A DNA stretch of 64,000 nucleotides from Planctomycetia bacterium (lineage in GTDB: Bacteria > Planctomycetota > Planctomycetia > Pirellulales > JACPPG01): the NCBI GenBank assembly GCA_016191115.1, contig JACPPG010000065.1, positions 1 through 64,000 of the forward strand, written 5' to 3'. Both the position numbers and the translations under genes were made by a program. The notes beneath the pieces are model-generated. The model saw only the letters and a list, made by a program, of their open reading frames with translations. It was not told the DNA's origin and searched no databases. This document shows, piece after piece, positions 15,761 through 26,000 of this stretch; within the stretch, counting starts at the first letter, position 1; each line of letters opens with the position of its first letter.

Positions 15761-17194
15761 CTACTTCTGCTCGCCGTACGCACTGGTGCCGGTGGCCTTC
15801 TCGGGCGACCAGGGGCGGCGCTTCTGGAACTTTGCCGACGTCTGTGGCGGGTTCGTGCGCAGGCCGCCGTCCGGACGGGCGACCGGCAGGTTCTCACGCG
15901 TTCCATCGGGCCCCATGCGGAACACTTGCTGCGGATTCTTCCAGCCCGACAGCTCGAAGAACTTGACGGCCGGGATGAGCTCGGTCCCGTGAATGCTGGC
16001 GTCCTTCTTCATTGCCGAGACACTGGTTCCGATCGCCAGGTTGTCCTTCGTCGTACCCTCGATCAGATAGCGGGTGAACTCGGTAATCTTGCCGGTGACC
16101 TTACCCTGCTCATCCATTTCGGCGTCGATCACGCCATCGTTCGCCGTGATCAGGTCCTTGACCAGTTCGCGGTCGTCCTTGCCGTCTCCGTCCAGGTCGA
16201 TCGTGCCGAGAATGGCGAAGTGCTGCTGCTGGCCGGCCTGCCACAGCGGCGAGTAGATCTTGTCCCCTTCGGTGATCGGGTTGCCGTAGTCCTCGTCCAA
16301 AATGCGTCCCAGCGCAAGGTGCTCGTTCACGATTTTCGTGATTTCAATTTTCCCCTTCAGGCCCTTTCCGAGCTTGGTATTGGCGCGGGCGTCATGAACG
16401 CTGAACGTGACCAGCGGCCGCAAATGTTCGCCCCGGCCGAGGTTGACGTACAGCATATGCGTGGAGGGATTCACGTTCACGACAAGGCCATCGGCGACTT
16501 CGAAAGCGGGGTTCGTTTGCTTTTGGATCGTGATCCCCTTGTCGATGTTCTCTTGGGCGAGTTGTGCGTTCTCCTTCGTCAGGCCAGCCTCCTTCGCGGC
16601 GGCCTCGGCGCGGGCATCTTCCAGATCCTTGCCCTTGGCCTCTTTCTGCGTCACAAGCTCGCTTTGCGATGCCTTGAGGCTCGTCACCTCGTCGTTGTAC
16701 TTGGCTTGCTCCCCCTCGGCATCCTTGGCCTTCGCGTTGAAGTCTTCCTTGAACTTGGCGATCTGCTTGTCCCGCTCCTGGTCGCGCAGCACGAGTTGGG
16801 CTTGCAGTTGCTTGACGTTGTCTTGCGACGCGGCGAGCTGGGCGCTCATCTCGCTGTAGCTGTTGAATAGCGATTCGAGCGCCTGCCGGTAGTGTTGCTT
16901 GTCGGCCGGCAGGGTGGCGGCAAACTGCTTCATATCGTTCTTGAAGTTCTCGTCGATCTCCTTGTACTGCATCTGCTGATCGACGCCCAAGAGCGTCTTG
17001 ATGTTGTTGATCTCGGTCTGCGTGTCGGCGGTTATTTTCTTGTCCTTGACCGAGGCCTCGGCCAAAGTCTTATTGGCGGTCGCGGCCTCCTCATAGCTGC
17101 GGAAATAGAGGAACGTGGTGACGCCCAGAACGATCGTCAACATCACGAAGACGATGAGCGCGATCTGCAAACCTTGATTTTCGGCGCGTGCCAT
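15761..17194 (-). CDS. Membrane-anchored coiled-coil protein, probably planctomycete-specific
   Basis: The 477-residue product begins with one transmembrane anchor (about residues 9-31, LQIALIVFVMLTIVLGVTTF). A long charged, Gln/Lys/Glu-rich coiled coil follows (about 35-220), then a globular C-terminal domain of about 230 residues. That domain includes GLVVNVNPSTHMLYVNLGRG and a calcium-loop-like DLDGDGKDD. A stretch around LVKDLITANDGVID to TRYLIEG has the rhythm of a BRCT-like fold, but I would not rely on that. The long coiled coil suggests a structural or tethering role at the cytoplasmic membrane. No enzymatic motif is visible. The gene stands alone, divergent from polA. Confidence 0.75.
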   Translation of the reverse strand: MARAENQGLQIALIVFVMLTIVLGVTTFLYFRSYEEAATANKTLAEASVKDKKITADTQTEINNIKTLLGVDQQMQYKEIDENFKNDMKQFAATLPADKQHYRQALESLFNSYSEMSAQLAASQDNVKQLQAQLVLRDQERDKQIAKFKEDFNAKAKDAEGEQAKYNDEVTSLKASQSELVTQKEAKGKDLEDARAEAAAKEAGLTKENAQLAQENIDKGITIQKQTNPAFEVADGLVVNVNPSTHMLYVNLGRGEHLRPLVTFSVHDARANTKLGKGLKGKIEITKIVNEHLALGRILDEDYGNPITEGDKIYSPLWQAGQQQHFAILGTIDLDGDGKDDRELVKDLITANDGVIDAEMDEQGKVTGKITEFTRYLIEGTTKDNLAIGTSVSAMKKDASIHGTELIPAVKFFELSGWKNPQQVFRMGPDGTRENLPVARPDGGLRTNPPQTSAKFQKRRPWSPEKATGTSAYGEQK

Positions 17195-17395
17195 GTGTCA
17201 GACCTCCGCCGCGTGGAGCTAGCCAGGGGCGCGAAAGAAGATGTTCCGTAAGAGGCCGGTCGAAGTGCGGGCCGCGGGGGGGTAACCCACGGCCACCAAA
17301 GGCCTTCCTTCGAGTGTAAGCGGCCGGCCGGGAGGTGTCAAAGCGAATAGCCCGCTGCAACGCGATTGCGCACTATCGTCGCGCCGCCGGTTTCG

Positions 17396-17479
17396 GGGAG
17401 GGCGAGGCTCCCGCCGAGCCGCGGCCCGAAGGACGGCTCCGCTGCTGCATCCGCCGGCTCAGCAGGAGCTTCGCCCTCC
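17396..17479. repeat. GGGAGGGCGAGGCTCC-type inverted repeat
   Basis: The left arm at 17396-17421 (GGGAGGGCGAGGCTCCCGCC...) and the right arm ending at 17479 (...GGAGCTTCGCCCTCCC) are inverted copies with three differences over about 26 bases. The same family occurs at 33015-33096 and, as one arm, at 58424-58449. The remainder of the 17195-17682 gap holds only the small open frame listed at 17503-17658. Confidence 0.8.
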
Positions 17480-17502
17480 CACGTCCCACGCGACCGTAGA
17501 AG

Positions 17503-17658
17503 CTAAGGCACATTGGCCACGATCGCCTTGCTTGACACGATTTCGCCGGCCGCCATACGATTCCTGAGGCAGTCCGCGGACATCTCCTTGGGGCCGCGCG
17601 TTAGCCCGGAACCGTCCCCGGCCCTGCCGCCTGCCACGCGACTGGCGGCCGTTTCCAC
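17503..17658 (-). CDS. Possible 51-residue small protein with a strong Shine-Dalgarno sequence
   Basis: A GTG start at 17656-17658 is preceded, six bases upstream on the minus strand, by AGGAGGTG (17665-17672), a near-ideal Shine-Dalgarno sequence. The frame gives 51 residues ending in GEIVSSKAIVANVP and stops at 17503. The C-terminal half looks like plausible protein; the N-terminal half is Gly/Arg-rich and could be noise. No family is recognised. The purine-rich stretch may be chance, because it lies immediately upstream of the polA ATG on the other strand. Treat as a candidate only. Confidence 0.28.
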   Translation of the reverse strand: METAASRVAGGRAGDGSGLTRGPKEMSADCLRNRMAAGEIVSSKAIVANVP

Positions 17659-17682
17659 GACCTCCACCTCCTCCCCGCATTC

Positions 17683-20589
17683 ATGGCCAAGGCCCGAACG
17701 ACTCGGCAGGCCTCCTTGCCCGGCATGGGCGACGAGGAATCCCCCGCGCCGGTTGCCACGACAACCGCGCGCAGCGGGATAGCGCGCGCCGCGTTGCGGC
17801 CGCGGCCGATCGCGAGTGCCGAGGGACCGACGCGGCCGCCGGACCTGTCCGGCGCGACGGTTTACGCGGTCGACGCGAACTCGCTGATCTTCCAGGTGTT
17901 CCACGCGATCCCGGAAATGACCAGCCCTCGCGGCGAGCCGGTCAACGCCGTGTTCGGCTTTACGCGCGACCTCATGTACCTCTTGGAAAAGAAGCGGCCC
18001 GACTACTTGTTCTGCACGTTCGACATGGCTGGGCCGACGTTCCGCCATGACCTGTTCGCCGACTACAAGGTGCACCGCGCCGAGATGCCCGACGAGCTGG
18101 CGCCGCAGTTTCCGGCCATCCGGCGGATGATCGACGCGTTGGCGATCCCGATTCTCGAGCTGCCCTCCTACGAGGCCGACGACATCCTGGCGACGATCGC
18201 CCGCCTGACGGAGGAGGCGGGCGGTGAGTGCGTGCTGGTGACGGGAGACAAAGACTGCCGGCAACTGATCGGCGACCGGGTCAAGGTATACAACGTCCGC
18301 AAGGACTACATGTACGACGCGGCAGCGCTGGCGGTCGATTGGGGCGTCAGGCCCGACCAGGTCGTGGATTTTCAGGCCCTGGTGGGCGATGCGGTCGACA
18401 ATGTCCCCGGCGTGCCGTTGATCGGCCCGAAGATCGCCCAGGAGCTGTTAGCGAAGTACGAGACCTTGGAAGGGATTTTCTCGCACGCCGCCGAGATCGC
18501 CGGAACCAAGCGCCGCGAGAACATCGTAAGCGGCCAGCAGCAGGCCTTGCTGAGCCGGGAGCTGGCGCGGCTGGATGTTGGCGTGCCCGTGGCGATCGAC
18601 TGGGAGGCTGGCCGCACCGGACCGATCGACGTCGATCGCGCGCTGGCTTTGTGCGGCGAATTCGGGTTCCACCGCTTCGCCGAGCAATTGCGCGCTTGGC
18701 AGCCGGCCGCCGCGGCGGCGGCCTGGCAAGCAACGTACCGGATCGTCGACACGCCGGCGAAATTCAAGGAATTCGTTACGGTGCTCTCGCGGCAGACTCA
18801 GGTGGCGATGCGCGTCGAGCCCACCGCCACGTCGGTGGTGCAGGCCGACGTCGCCGGGATCGCCGTGGCGTGGAGCGCGGGCGAGGCGTTTTACCTGCCG
18901 CTCGCCGCGCCGACCGGCGAGCCGACTCTTGAAGCGGAAGCGACGCTGTCGGCGCTGCGCCCCTTCTTCGAGAACGCGCAGCTTGCCAAGGTCTCGCGCG
19001 ATCTGAAGCACGACATGATCCTGCTGGCCGGTCGTGGCATCCGCGCCGCCGGCATGTCGTTTGACACCATGCTCGCCAGCTACCTCTTGGACGCCGGGGA
19101 GCGGAACCACACCCTGGCCGAGCTCGCGCAGCGGTATCTCGGCCACGCCGTCACCCGGCCGGCGCAAGTCACCGGTAGCGGCAGCGAGGCGAAGCGCGCC
19201 GACGAAGTGCCCGTCGCCGCGATCGGTGAGCTGGCCGCCGAGGAGGCGGACGTCGCGTTGCGGCTTCAGCCGATCCTGAGCGAGAAGCTGCACGAGCACG
19301 AGCTTGCCGCGCTGTATGAGGATTTGGAGGTGCCGCTCGTGGGCGTGCTGGCCGACATGGAGCGGACGGGCATCCGCGTCGATACGAAGCGGCTGGCCGA
19401 GCTGAGCGACGTCTACGGCGCGCGGGTGGCCGCGCTCGAGGCGGAAATCTACGCGCTGGCCGGGCGCGAGTTTAATATCGCCTCGCCCAAGCAATTGCAG
19501 CAGGTGCTGTTTGCCGAGCAGCAGTTGCCCGTCGTGCGGCGCACGAAATCGGGGCCCAGCACCGACGCCTCGGTGCTGGAAGAGTTGGCCGAGCAGCACC
19601 CCTTGCCGGCCAAGATTATCGAGTATCGCCAGTACGCGAAGCTGAAGAACACGTACGTCGACGCGCTGCCGGCCATGGTCAATCCGCGAACCGGCCGTGT
19701 ACACGCCACGTTTCAACAAGCCGTGGCGGCGACGGGCCGCTTGAGCGCGACCGATCCGAACCTGCAGAACATTCCCATCCGCACCCGCGAAGGTCGCGAG
19801 ATCCGTTCGGCGTTTCTCGCGGACCCGGCCGATTGGATGCTCGCCAGCGCCGATTATTCGCAGATCGAGCTGCGGGTGCTAGCGCACTTCTCGCGCGATG
19901 AGGCGCTGTGCGCGGCCTTCGCGCGCGAGGAAGACATTCACGCCCAGGTCGCGGCGCAGGTCTTTGGCGTGCGTCTCGCGGACGTCACGCCTGAAATGCG
20001 CCGCCGCGCGAAGGCCGTGAACTTCGGCGTGCTGTATGGGCAAAGCGCGTTTGGCCTGGCGAAGGCCCTCGGAATCGCGCAGGATGAGGCGGCCGCGTTC
20101 ATCAATGCCTACTTCGACCGCTATCCGGGCGTGGAGAAATTCCTCGGACAAATACTGGTCAAATGCCGGGAAAACGGCTATGTTAAAACGATCCTGGGGC
20201 GCAAAAGAGCCATTCGCGGCGTTCGGCCCGACGCGCGGCGACAACGGAACCTGCCCGAGCGTACTGCTATCAACACCGTCATTCAGGGGTCGGCGGCCGA
20301 CTTGATCAAGCTGGCCATGCTAGCCGTGCATCGTCGTATGCGCGACAGCGGCTTGGCCGCGCGATTGCTGCTGCAAATCCACGACGAGTTGCTGTTTGAA
20401 GCACCGCCCGGCGAGCTGGATGCCCTGTCGCGGCTAGTGCGGAAGGAAATGAGCGGCGTGATGGCGCTCGCCGTGCCCTTGGTTGTCGACGTGAAGACCG
20501 GGCGCAACTGGGCCGAAACCCAACCGTGGTCGGACGCCCAGGCGGCCGAAACACAATTCGCGCCGGCGGACGCCGACGACGAAGCCTAA
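17683..20589 (+). CDS. polA: DNA polymerase I with 5'-3' nuclease; proofreading domain degenerate
   Basis: The 968-residue enzyme fills gaps and removes RNA primers. A ~55-residue N-terminal extension containing QASLPGM precedes the FEN-type nuclease, whose acidic motifs are intact (VDANSL, YEADD, TGDKDCRQL, VGDAVDNVPGV). The 3'-5' exonuclease domain (about 350-540) has lost key residues compared with E. coli Pol I: Asp355 becomes Arg377 (AMRVEP), Tyr497 becomes Leu517 and Asp501 becomes Glu521; only Glu379 and Asp444 remain. The polymerase domain is complete, with motif A DYSQIELRVLAHFS, motif B RAKAVNFGVLYGQSAFG and motif C QIHDELLFE. ATG 17683 lacks a clear ribosome-binding site. coaE follows after 49 bases. 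Confidence 0.96.
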   Translation: MAKARTTRQASLPGMGDEESPAPVATTTARSGIARAALRPRPIASAEGPTRPPDLSGATVYAVDANSLIFQVFHAIPEMTSPRGEPVNAVFGFTRDLMYLLEKKRPDYLFCTFDMAGPTFRHDLFADYKVHRAEMPDELAPQFPAIRRMIDALAIPILELPSYEADDILATIARLTEEAGGECVLVTGDKDCRQLIGDRVKVYNVRKDYMYDAAALAVDWGVRPDQVVDFQALVGDAVDNVPGVPLIGPKIAQELLAKYETLEGIFSHAAEIAGTKRRENIVSGQQQALLSRELARLDVGVPVAIDWEAGRTGPIDVDRALALCGEFGFHRFAEQLRAWQPAAAAAAWQATYRIVDTPAKFKEFVTVLSRQTQVAMRVEPTATSVVQADVAGIAVAWSAGEAFYLPLAAPTGEPTLEAEATLSALRPFFENAQLAKVSRDLKHDMILLAGRGIRAAGMSFDTMLASYLLDAGERNHTLAELAQRYLGHAVTRPAQVTGSGSEAKRADEVPVAAIGELAAEEADVALRLQPILSEKLHEHELAALYEDLEVPLVGVLADMERTGIRVDTKRLAELSDVYGARVAALEAEIYALAGREFNIASPKQLQQVLFAEQQLPVVRRTKSGPSTDASVLEELAEQHPLPAKIIEYRQYAKLKNTYVDALPAMVNPRTGRVHATFQQAVAATGRLSATDPNLQNIPIRTREGREIRSAFLADPADWMLASADYSQIELRVLAHFSRDEALCAAFAREEDIHAQVAAQVFGVRLADVTPEMRRRAKAVNFGVLYGQSAFGLAKALGIAQDEAAAFINAYFDRYPGVEKFLGQILVKCRENGYVKTILGRKRAIRGVRPDARRQRNLPERTAINTVIQGSAADLIKLAMLAVHRRMRDSGLAARLLLQIHDELLFEAPPGELDALSRLVRKEMSGVMALAVPLVVDVKTGRNWAETQPWSDAQAAETQFAPADADDEA

Positions 20590-20638
20590 CGCAACGCTTT
20601 ATCATTTCGCGTCACGCCTTGGCCGTGGACGGTGTACC

Positions 20639-21238
20639 GTGCAAGTGATTGGGCTGGTGGGCGGAGTAGCAAGCGGTAAGAGCCTGGTGGCGCGGCAACT
20701 TGTAGAATTGGGGGCGGGCTGGCTGGATGCGGACCGCGCGGGGCACGAGGTTCTGGAACAGGAGGACGTGAAGGAGGCCATTCGCGCTCGCTGGGGTCCG
20801 GGCGTTTTTGCCCCCGATGGGCGCGTTTCGCGTCCGGCGATTGGGGGGTTGGTGTTCGGTCCAGGGTCCGAGGCGGCCGAGAAGCGGCAATTCCTGGAGC
20901 AGCTTTCGCACCCGCGCATCGGGGAACTCTTGGGGCGGCAAGCCACGCGCCTCGAGGAAGCGGGAACGCAAGTGCTGGTGCTCGACGCGCCCCTATTGGT
21001 CGAGGCCGGCTGGAACGAATTCTGTAACAAAACTATTTTCGTGGAGGCCCCGCGTAAGGTACGATTGAGCAGAGCCAAAGGGCGCGGCTGGAGCGAGGCG
21101 GAGTTTTCCGCCCGCGAGGCCGCCCAACAGGCTCTGGACGAGAAGCGCCGTCGCGCCGATGTGATCATCGACAACTCCGGGTCCCCGGAGTCCACCCGAG
21201 AGCAAGTCGAGCGGTTCTGGCGCTCGCTCACCGGCTGA
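20639..21238 (+). CDS. coaE: Dephospho-CoA kinase
   Basis: This 199-residue P-loop kinase carries out the last step of coenzyme A synthesis, phosphorylating the 3'-OH of dephospho-CoA. The start MQVIGLVGGVASGKSLVARQ contains the Walker A loop GGVASGKS, followed by the family DADRAGHEV motif, LDAPLLVEAGW and the C-terminal ADVIIDNSGS. The start codon is GTG at 20639, immediately before the conserved N-terminal strand. It lies 49 bases after polA, and polA-coaE-rho in the same direction is probably a housekeeping cluster. Confidence 0.95.
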   Translation: MQVIGLVGGVASGKSLVARQLVELGAGWLDADRAGHEVLEQEDVKEAIRARWGPGVFAPDGRVSRPAIGGLVFGPGSEAAEKRQFLEQLSHPRIGELLGRQATRLEEAGTQVLVLDAPLLVEAGWNEFCNKTIFVEAPRKVRLSRAKGRGWSEAEFSAREAAQQALDEKRRRADVIIDNSGSPESTREQVERFWRSLTG

Positions 21239-21531
21239 CAGTCCTTCGCGTCCTGGTCAGGTTCGTCCCCGCCCGCCTTCACGCAACTGGCGATTCACCA
21301 AGTCTCATCCTCGCGCGTCAAGTTCGTCGTCCGTCGTTGACATTCCGTTCCTTTCAGCACTTCCCGATGTTTCGGAAACAGTGAACCGTTCGTGGGCGCT
21401 CGAGCCGCCGCCGTTCAAGGCTGCGCTTGCTCGCCCTTGGCTTCGAGGCACTATCACTTCCGCGTTACCACCCTCCGCTGGCGCCTTCCGCGCGCCGGCA
21501 CGGTCGACCCTTTAGGGGGAGCACGTCGTTT

Positions 21532-22971
21532 ATGTCAGAAACCCGACCCACACGCACCGTGAAACCGAAATCCGATACGCTCGACAAGGGCTTTGAGCCC
21601 GACGCCGTCGACGAGAGGGAGCCCCTCTCGCTCGCCGAGGAGATCGCCGAAGAGGCGGCGCTCGCCGGTGACGACATCCACGAGCGCTACGAGCAAATCA
21701 AGCAAGGCGACATCCACATCGCCGAGCTGCAACGCATGACCATGCCCCAGTTGATCGAACAGGCCCGCCACGAGAATCTCACCGACTACACCGGCATCAA
21801 GAAGCAGGACCTGATCTTCCGGATTCTCAAGGAACGGGTGAAGCTCAACGGCCTGATGTTCGGCGAAGGGACGCTCGAGGTCCTGCCCGACGGCTTCGGC
21901 TTCCTCCGCAGCCCGGACTACCATTACCTATCCTGCCCGGACGACATCTACGTCTCCCCCAGCCAGATTCGCCGTTTCGGGCTGCGGACGGGGGCGACCG
22001 TTTCGGGCCAGATCCGCCCGCCCAAGGAGAACGAGCGGTATTTCGCGCTCTTGCGGGTCGAGGCGATCAACTACCAGGACCCGAACATGCTGTCGGAAAA
22101 GGTGTCGTTCGATGAGCTGACGCCTTTGCACCCGGACAAGCGGGTCGTGCTGGAGGCGGCCCCCGACGAGGTCAGCATGCGGGTGGTGGACCTGATCGTG
22201 CCGATCGGGTTCGGGCAGCGGGGCCTGATCGTCAGCCCGCCGCGGGCCGGCAAGACGATCCTCCTGCAGAAGATGGCCAAGAGCGTGTTGATCAATCACC
22301 CCGAGGTGTACGTGATCATGCTCTTGATCGACGAGCGGCCGGAGGAAGTCACCGACATGGAGCGTCAGGTGAAGGGGCCCAACTGCGAGGTGATCAGCTC
22401 GACGTTCGACGAGCCGTCGGCCCGGCACCTGCAAGTCTCGGAAATGGTCATCGAGAAGGCCAAGCGGATGGTCGAGTACGGCCACGACGTGATTATCTTC
22501 CTGGACTCCATCACGCGGCTGGCCCGGGCCTGGAACGCCGAGGTGCCGCACTCCGGCAAGATCCTCTCGGGCGGCGTCGACGCCAACGCCCTGCAGCGCC
22601 CCAAGCGGTTCTTCGGCGCCGCGCGGAAAGTCGAGGAGGGCGGCTCGTTGACGATCATTGCCACGGCCCTTGTCGACACCGGCAGCAAGATGGATGAAGT
22701 GATCTTCGAGGAGTTCAAGGGGACCGGCAACCTGGAGGTCGTGCTCGACCACAAGCTGGTCGACAAGCGCATCTGGCCGGCCATCGACGTCAACCGCAGC
22801 GGCACCCGCCGCGAGGAAATGCTCATGGACCCGGAAGAGCATCGCCGCGTGTGCATCCTCCGCCGCGTGCTGAACGATATGAATCCCACCGACGCCATGG
22901 AGCTTCTGGTCAGCCGTTTGCAGAAGACCAAGAGCAACGCCGAGTTCCTGATGAGCATGAATACGAAGTAG
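21532..22971 (+). CDS. rho: Transcription termination factor Rho
   Basis: Rho is the hexameric RNA helicase that terminates untranslated transcripts. The 479-residue protein has an acidic N-terminal insertion (about residues 1-65). The Rho N-terminal helices (LQRMTMPQLIEQA) and the OB-fold RNA-binding domain (PDGFGFLRSPDYHYL) follow. The ATPase core has Walker A SPPRAGKTILLQK, LIDERPEEVTDM, and Walker B DVIIFLDSITRLARAWN. The Q-loop region SGGVDANALQRPKRFFGAAR and the C-terminal MNPTDAMELLVSRL are also present. ATG 21532 is preceded by AGGGGGA about 11 bases upstream; a longer open frame from 21427 lacks family sequence. The 293-base leader shows no other gene. Confidence 0.96.
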   Translation: MSETRPTRTVKPKSDTLDKGFEPDAVDEREPLSLAEEIAEEAALAGDDIHERYEQIKQGDIHIAELQRMTMPQLIEQARHENLTDYTGIKKQDLIFRILKERVKLNGLMFGEGTLEVLPDGFGFLRSPDYHYLSCPDDIYVSPSQIRRFGLRTGATVSGQIRPPKENERYFALLRVEAINYQDPNMLSEKVSFDELTPLHPDKRVVLEAAPDEVSMRVVDLIVPIGFGQRGLIVSPPRAGKTILLQKMAKSVLINHPEVYVIMLLIDERPEEVTDMERQVKGPNCEVISSTFDEPSARHLQVSEMVIEKAKRMVEYGHDVIIFLDSITRLARAWNAEVPHSGKILSGGVDANALQRPKRFFGAARKVEEGGSLTIIATALVDTGSKMDEVIFEEFKGTGNLEVVLDHKLVDKRIWPAIDVNRSGTRREEMLMDPEEHRRVCILRRVLNDMNPTDAMELLVSRLQKTKSNAEFLMSMNTK

Positions 22972-23002
22972 CGCCGGCGCGGGTGGAACACTCGGTAGGA
23001 CC

Positions 23003-26000
23003 CTACTGCGGCACTTTCCGCAGCGTGTAGTACGCCTCCGCCGGGAAGAAGGGCTCGCCTGTGCCCGTCAGGTTCTGCAGGCGGAATTCGTAGACGAAAC
23101 CCTCGCGCAGGTGGTCAACAAGCAACGCCGCCTGCCGGCGGTCCGCCGACAACGTGACCGCGCGGATGCGGGCCGTCTGCCGATCGACGTCGGGGCCGCC
23201 GTACTCGGGCGTGGGGATGCGCCGATACGAGACGACGCCGTAGTTCCCCGGATCGGCGCCGGCCTGGGCGTCAACCGAGCCCGTGAAGTCGATCGTAAAC
23301 CCGCTTCGGCCTGCGCGGATTTCGGCAATGCCCGACGGCCAGCGGCCCGTGGCCGATAGCCGCACGATCGATCCTGTGTTCTGGCCGCCGCCCCAGCCGC
23401 TGTCGCGCATGTTGCCGACGTACACCGCGCCGTCGGGCGCGACCTGACAGACAACGGGGCCCTCGAACGTGTCTTCCCCTTCTGGCGGCTCGATCGAAAG
23501 CGGATAGACGGCGCCCTGAAACGTGTTGCCCACCGGTTGCAGGCTCATCCGCACCAGCCGCCGCGTGTCGTATTCGCAGCCGACCAGATGTCCTTCGAAT
23601 GGGCCGAACACGTCGCGTCCTGATTTCTCGCGCACCGCCGGCGGCGTGTCGAGAAAGGCGATGCCGTTTACGCTCCGCGTCCAGGGATGCGGTATCTCGA
23701 TCGCCGGGCCGGTCCGCGGTGGCGGCGTGCCAGCCTGGGCCTCGACCTTGTTAAGAAACCCATAGTGCGCTCGCGGCACGATATGGTTCAGTTCATTGAA
23801 GGGGTTGTAGTTGCCCTGGTTGTCGGTGGCGAAGACCGCGCCCGCGCGGCTGCGGGCCAGCCCCATCGGGAAGCGCAGCCCGCTGGCCACGGGTTCGAGT
23901 GTGAAGCTGCGCGGATCGTCGGGCGTTTGCTTGCCCGGCGCGAGCCGCACGATCGAGCCGCGGAGCCTGGCCTCTTTGTCGCTGCGTTTGTCCTGCCGGC
24001 AGGGAAGCGCGATGGTGTAGCCACCCGATGAGTCCGGTGCCAGGCCGACGGCCCAATCGTGGTAGTCATCGGTGTGGCCCCAGCCGTCGGCCACGATCTC
24101 GGTGCGCCCGGCGCGACCCTCCTCGTCGAAATCCGAAAGCCGCACGAGGCCGTTCTTGTTGATGACGTCGATATAGTCGCCTCGCGCCACCAGACCGTAG
24201 GGCGCGGCCAGCTCATCGCTGATCGCTTGCAGCACGTCTTCCAGGCCGTCGCCGTCGGCGTCGCGTGCCAGCCACACCTGTCCTTTGAGCGACGAGAAAA
24301 GCAACGCCCCATCGCCCCGCCAGGCGAAGCCCGTAGGCATATCGCTTGCCGGCAACGGAAGCCGCACGGCGTCGAAGCCCGGCACGCACGCTAACCGCGC
24401 CGCCGGCAGCGGCACCGGCGCGGCGGGTGGTTGCGGGTAACGGTCGGCCGCCAGCTCGCTTGTGTATTCCACTTCGCAGGCGATCGCGTTATGGCCGTCG
24501 CGAGTGGTCAATCGCGCGTGCGGCGCCCCGGCGCCCTCGACACTCAGGGCCGCGCCGGCCGGCTCGATCAACCGCAGCGACACGGATCCCGCCGGGCCGC
24601 CGGTTGTCGTGAAGCGGCCACCGTCGAGCGGTCCCGTGACGTCTGCGGGCAGCAGCCGCCAGAAGATCGCGCTATCCGCAGGCGCCCCGCGAATTTCGAT
24701 CTGGCGCCGAAAGCCGCCGCGCCGCTCTGCGCCGTCTTGCCACATCGGCGTCACCGTCTGCGCGACGCGCAGAACGAGCCGGCTGGTATCTTCCCCTGCG
24801 TCGCCACCAAAGTGGAGGCGGTATGTGAACGTAACGCCGCGTTCGGCGGTGTGTTGCCACGAATCGAGGTCGGCGGCGAATTGACCGCCGACAACCGGCT
24901 CGCGCGCGGCGCCCCCCACGAGCAGCGATAACTCGGATTCGCCGGGGCGCACGTCCACCAGGTGCGTGCCGCCGGCCTCCCAATACCAGCTCTTGCCGCG
25001 CGTCCGCTCCCGCGCCGCGTCGCCGATCCACCAGCCCGCCAGCCGGTTCTGCTCGCAGTCCAGCAATACCGTGTGGCGGTTCGGCAAGCCGATCGCCAGC
25101 GGCCGCACGAACGGATGCCGATCGATCGCAAAGACGTCGGTCAAGACGGCCGCCCGCTCCTTCTCTTCCGGCACGTTCCGCGTCCGCACCACGCGCACGG
25201 CGCCTGCCTCGGGCGGAGTGAACCGCGGCACATTGAGCACGTGCCACAGCGCCGCCAGTTGATCGTCGAGCCGCTCGTCGAGCACGCCGCGCACCGGAAC
25301 CTCGATGGCCGGCATTTCCATCCGCGGAACGATCCGCGCCGGATTGCGCGTCCATCGATCGAACCACGGTTGGCGAATCCGATTGCCCACAAGCGAAAGA
25401 TCCGTCCCTAGCGCCGCCAGATTGTCCTGCTTGGGCACGGCGGTGCCGATCTGGTGGCAGCTCGTACAGCCAAACCCATCGCCGGTCACCAGCCGCCGGC
25501 CGGCCGCGAACAGCGCCTCGTCGTCGAGTGCTGGCTTGGGCTGCCGCGGCCGCTCAGGCAGCAGGTCGGTTGCGGCGAACCAATCGGCGAGCGCCTCGGC
25601 CTCGCTCCCGTCGAAGCGAAACCGCGGCATGCGAATTTTCAGCCAGGGGCGCAAAGGCGGGCGCGACGTCGTGACCGCCTCCACAATCGCCGGGCGGCGC
25701 AGCTTATCGCCAACGTCCTCAAGCGACGGCGGCGTGAGCGCCGCCGCGACCGCTGCCAGCTCCGGGTGCGCCGCGATCAATTCGGGCATGCGCGGGCCCA
25801 GGCCCGGCGCCAGCCCGCGGCTGTGGCACGCCAGGCAGTTCCGCTCGACCAACAGCCGCGCGCCGTCCAGCGGTTTGTCCGCTGCCGTGTCCGACGCGCG
25901 GATTGGCGCTTCGCTCGCGCGCGGCGCAATGGCCATCGCCGTGACGTACGCAATGACTGCCTCGCGCTGCTCGGGCCGTAGCCGGTAGCCCGGGCGATGC

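Noticed and set aside
15570..16870. A 433-residue plus-strand frame overlapping the coiled-coil gene
   Set aside because: It is the complementary shadow of the 15761-17194 gene, whose transmembrane and coiled-coil pattern is clearly protein-like.
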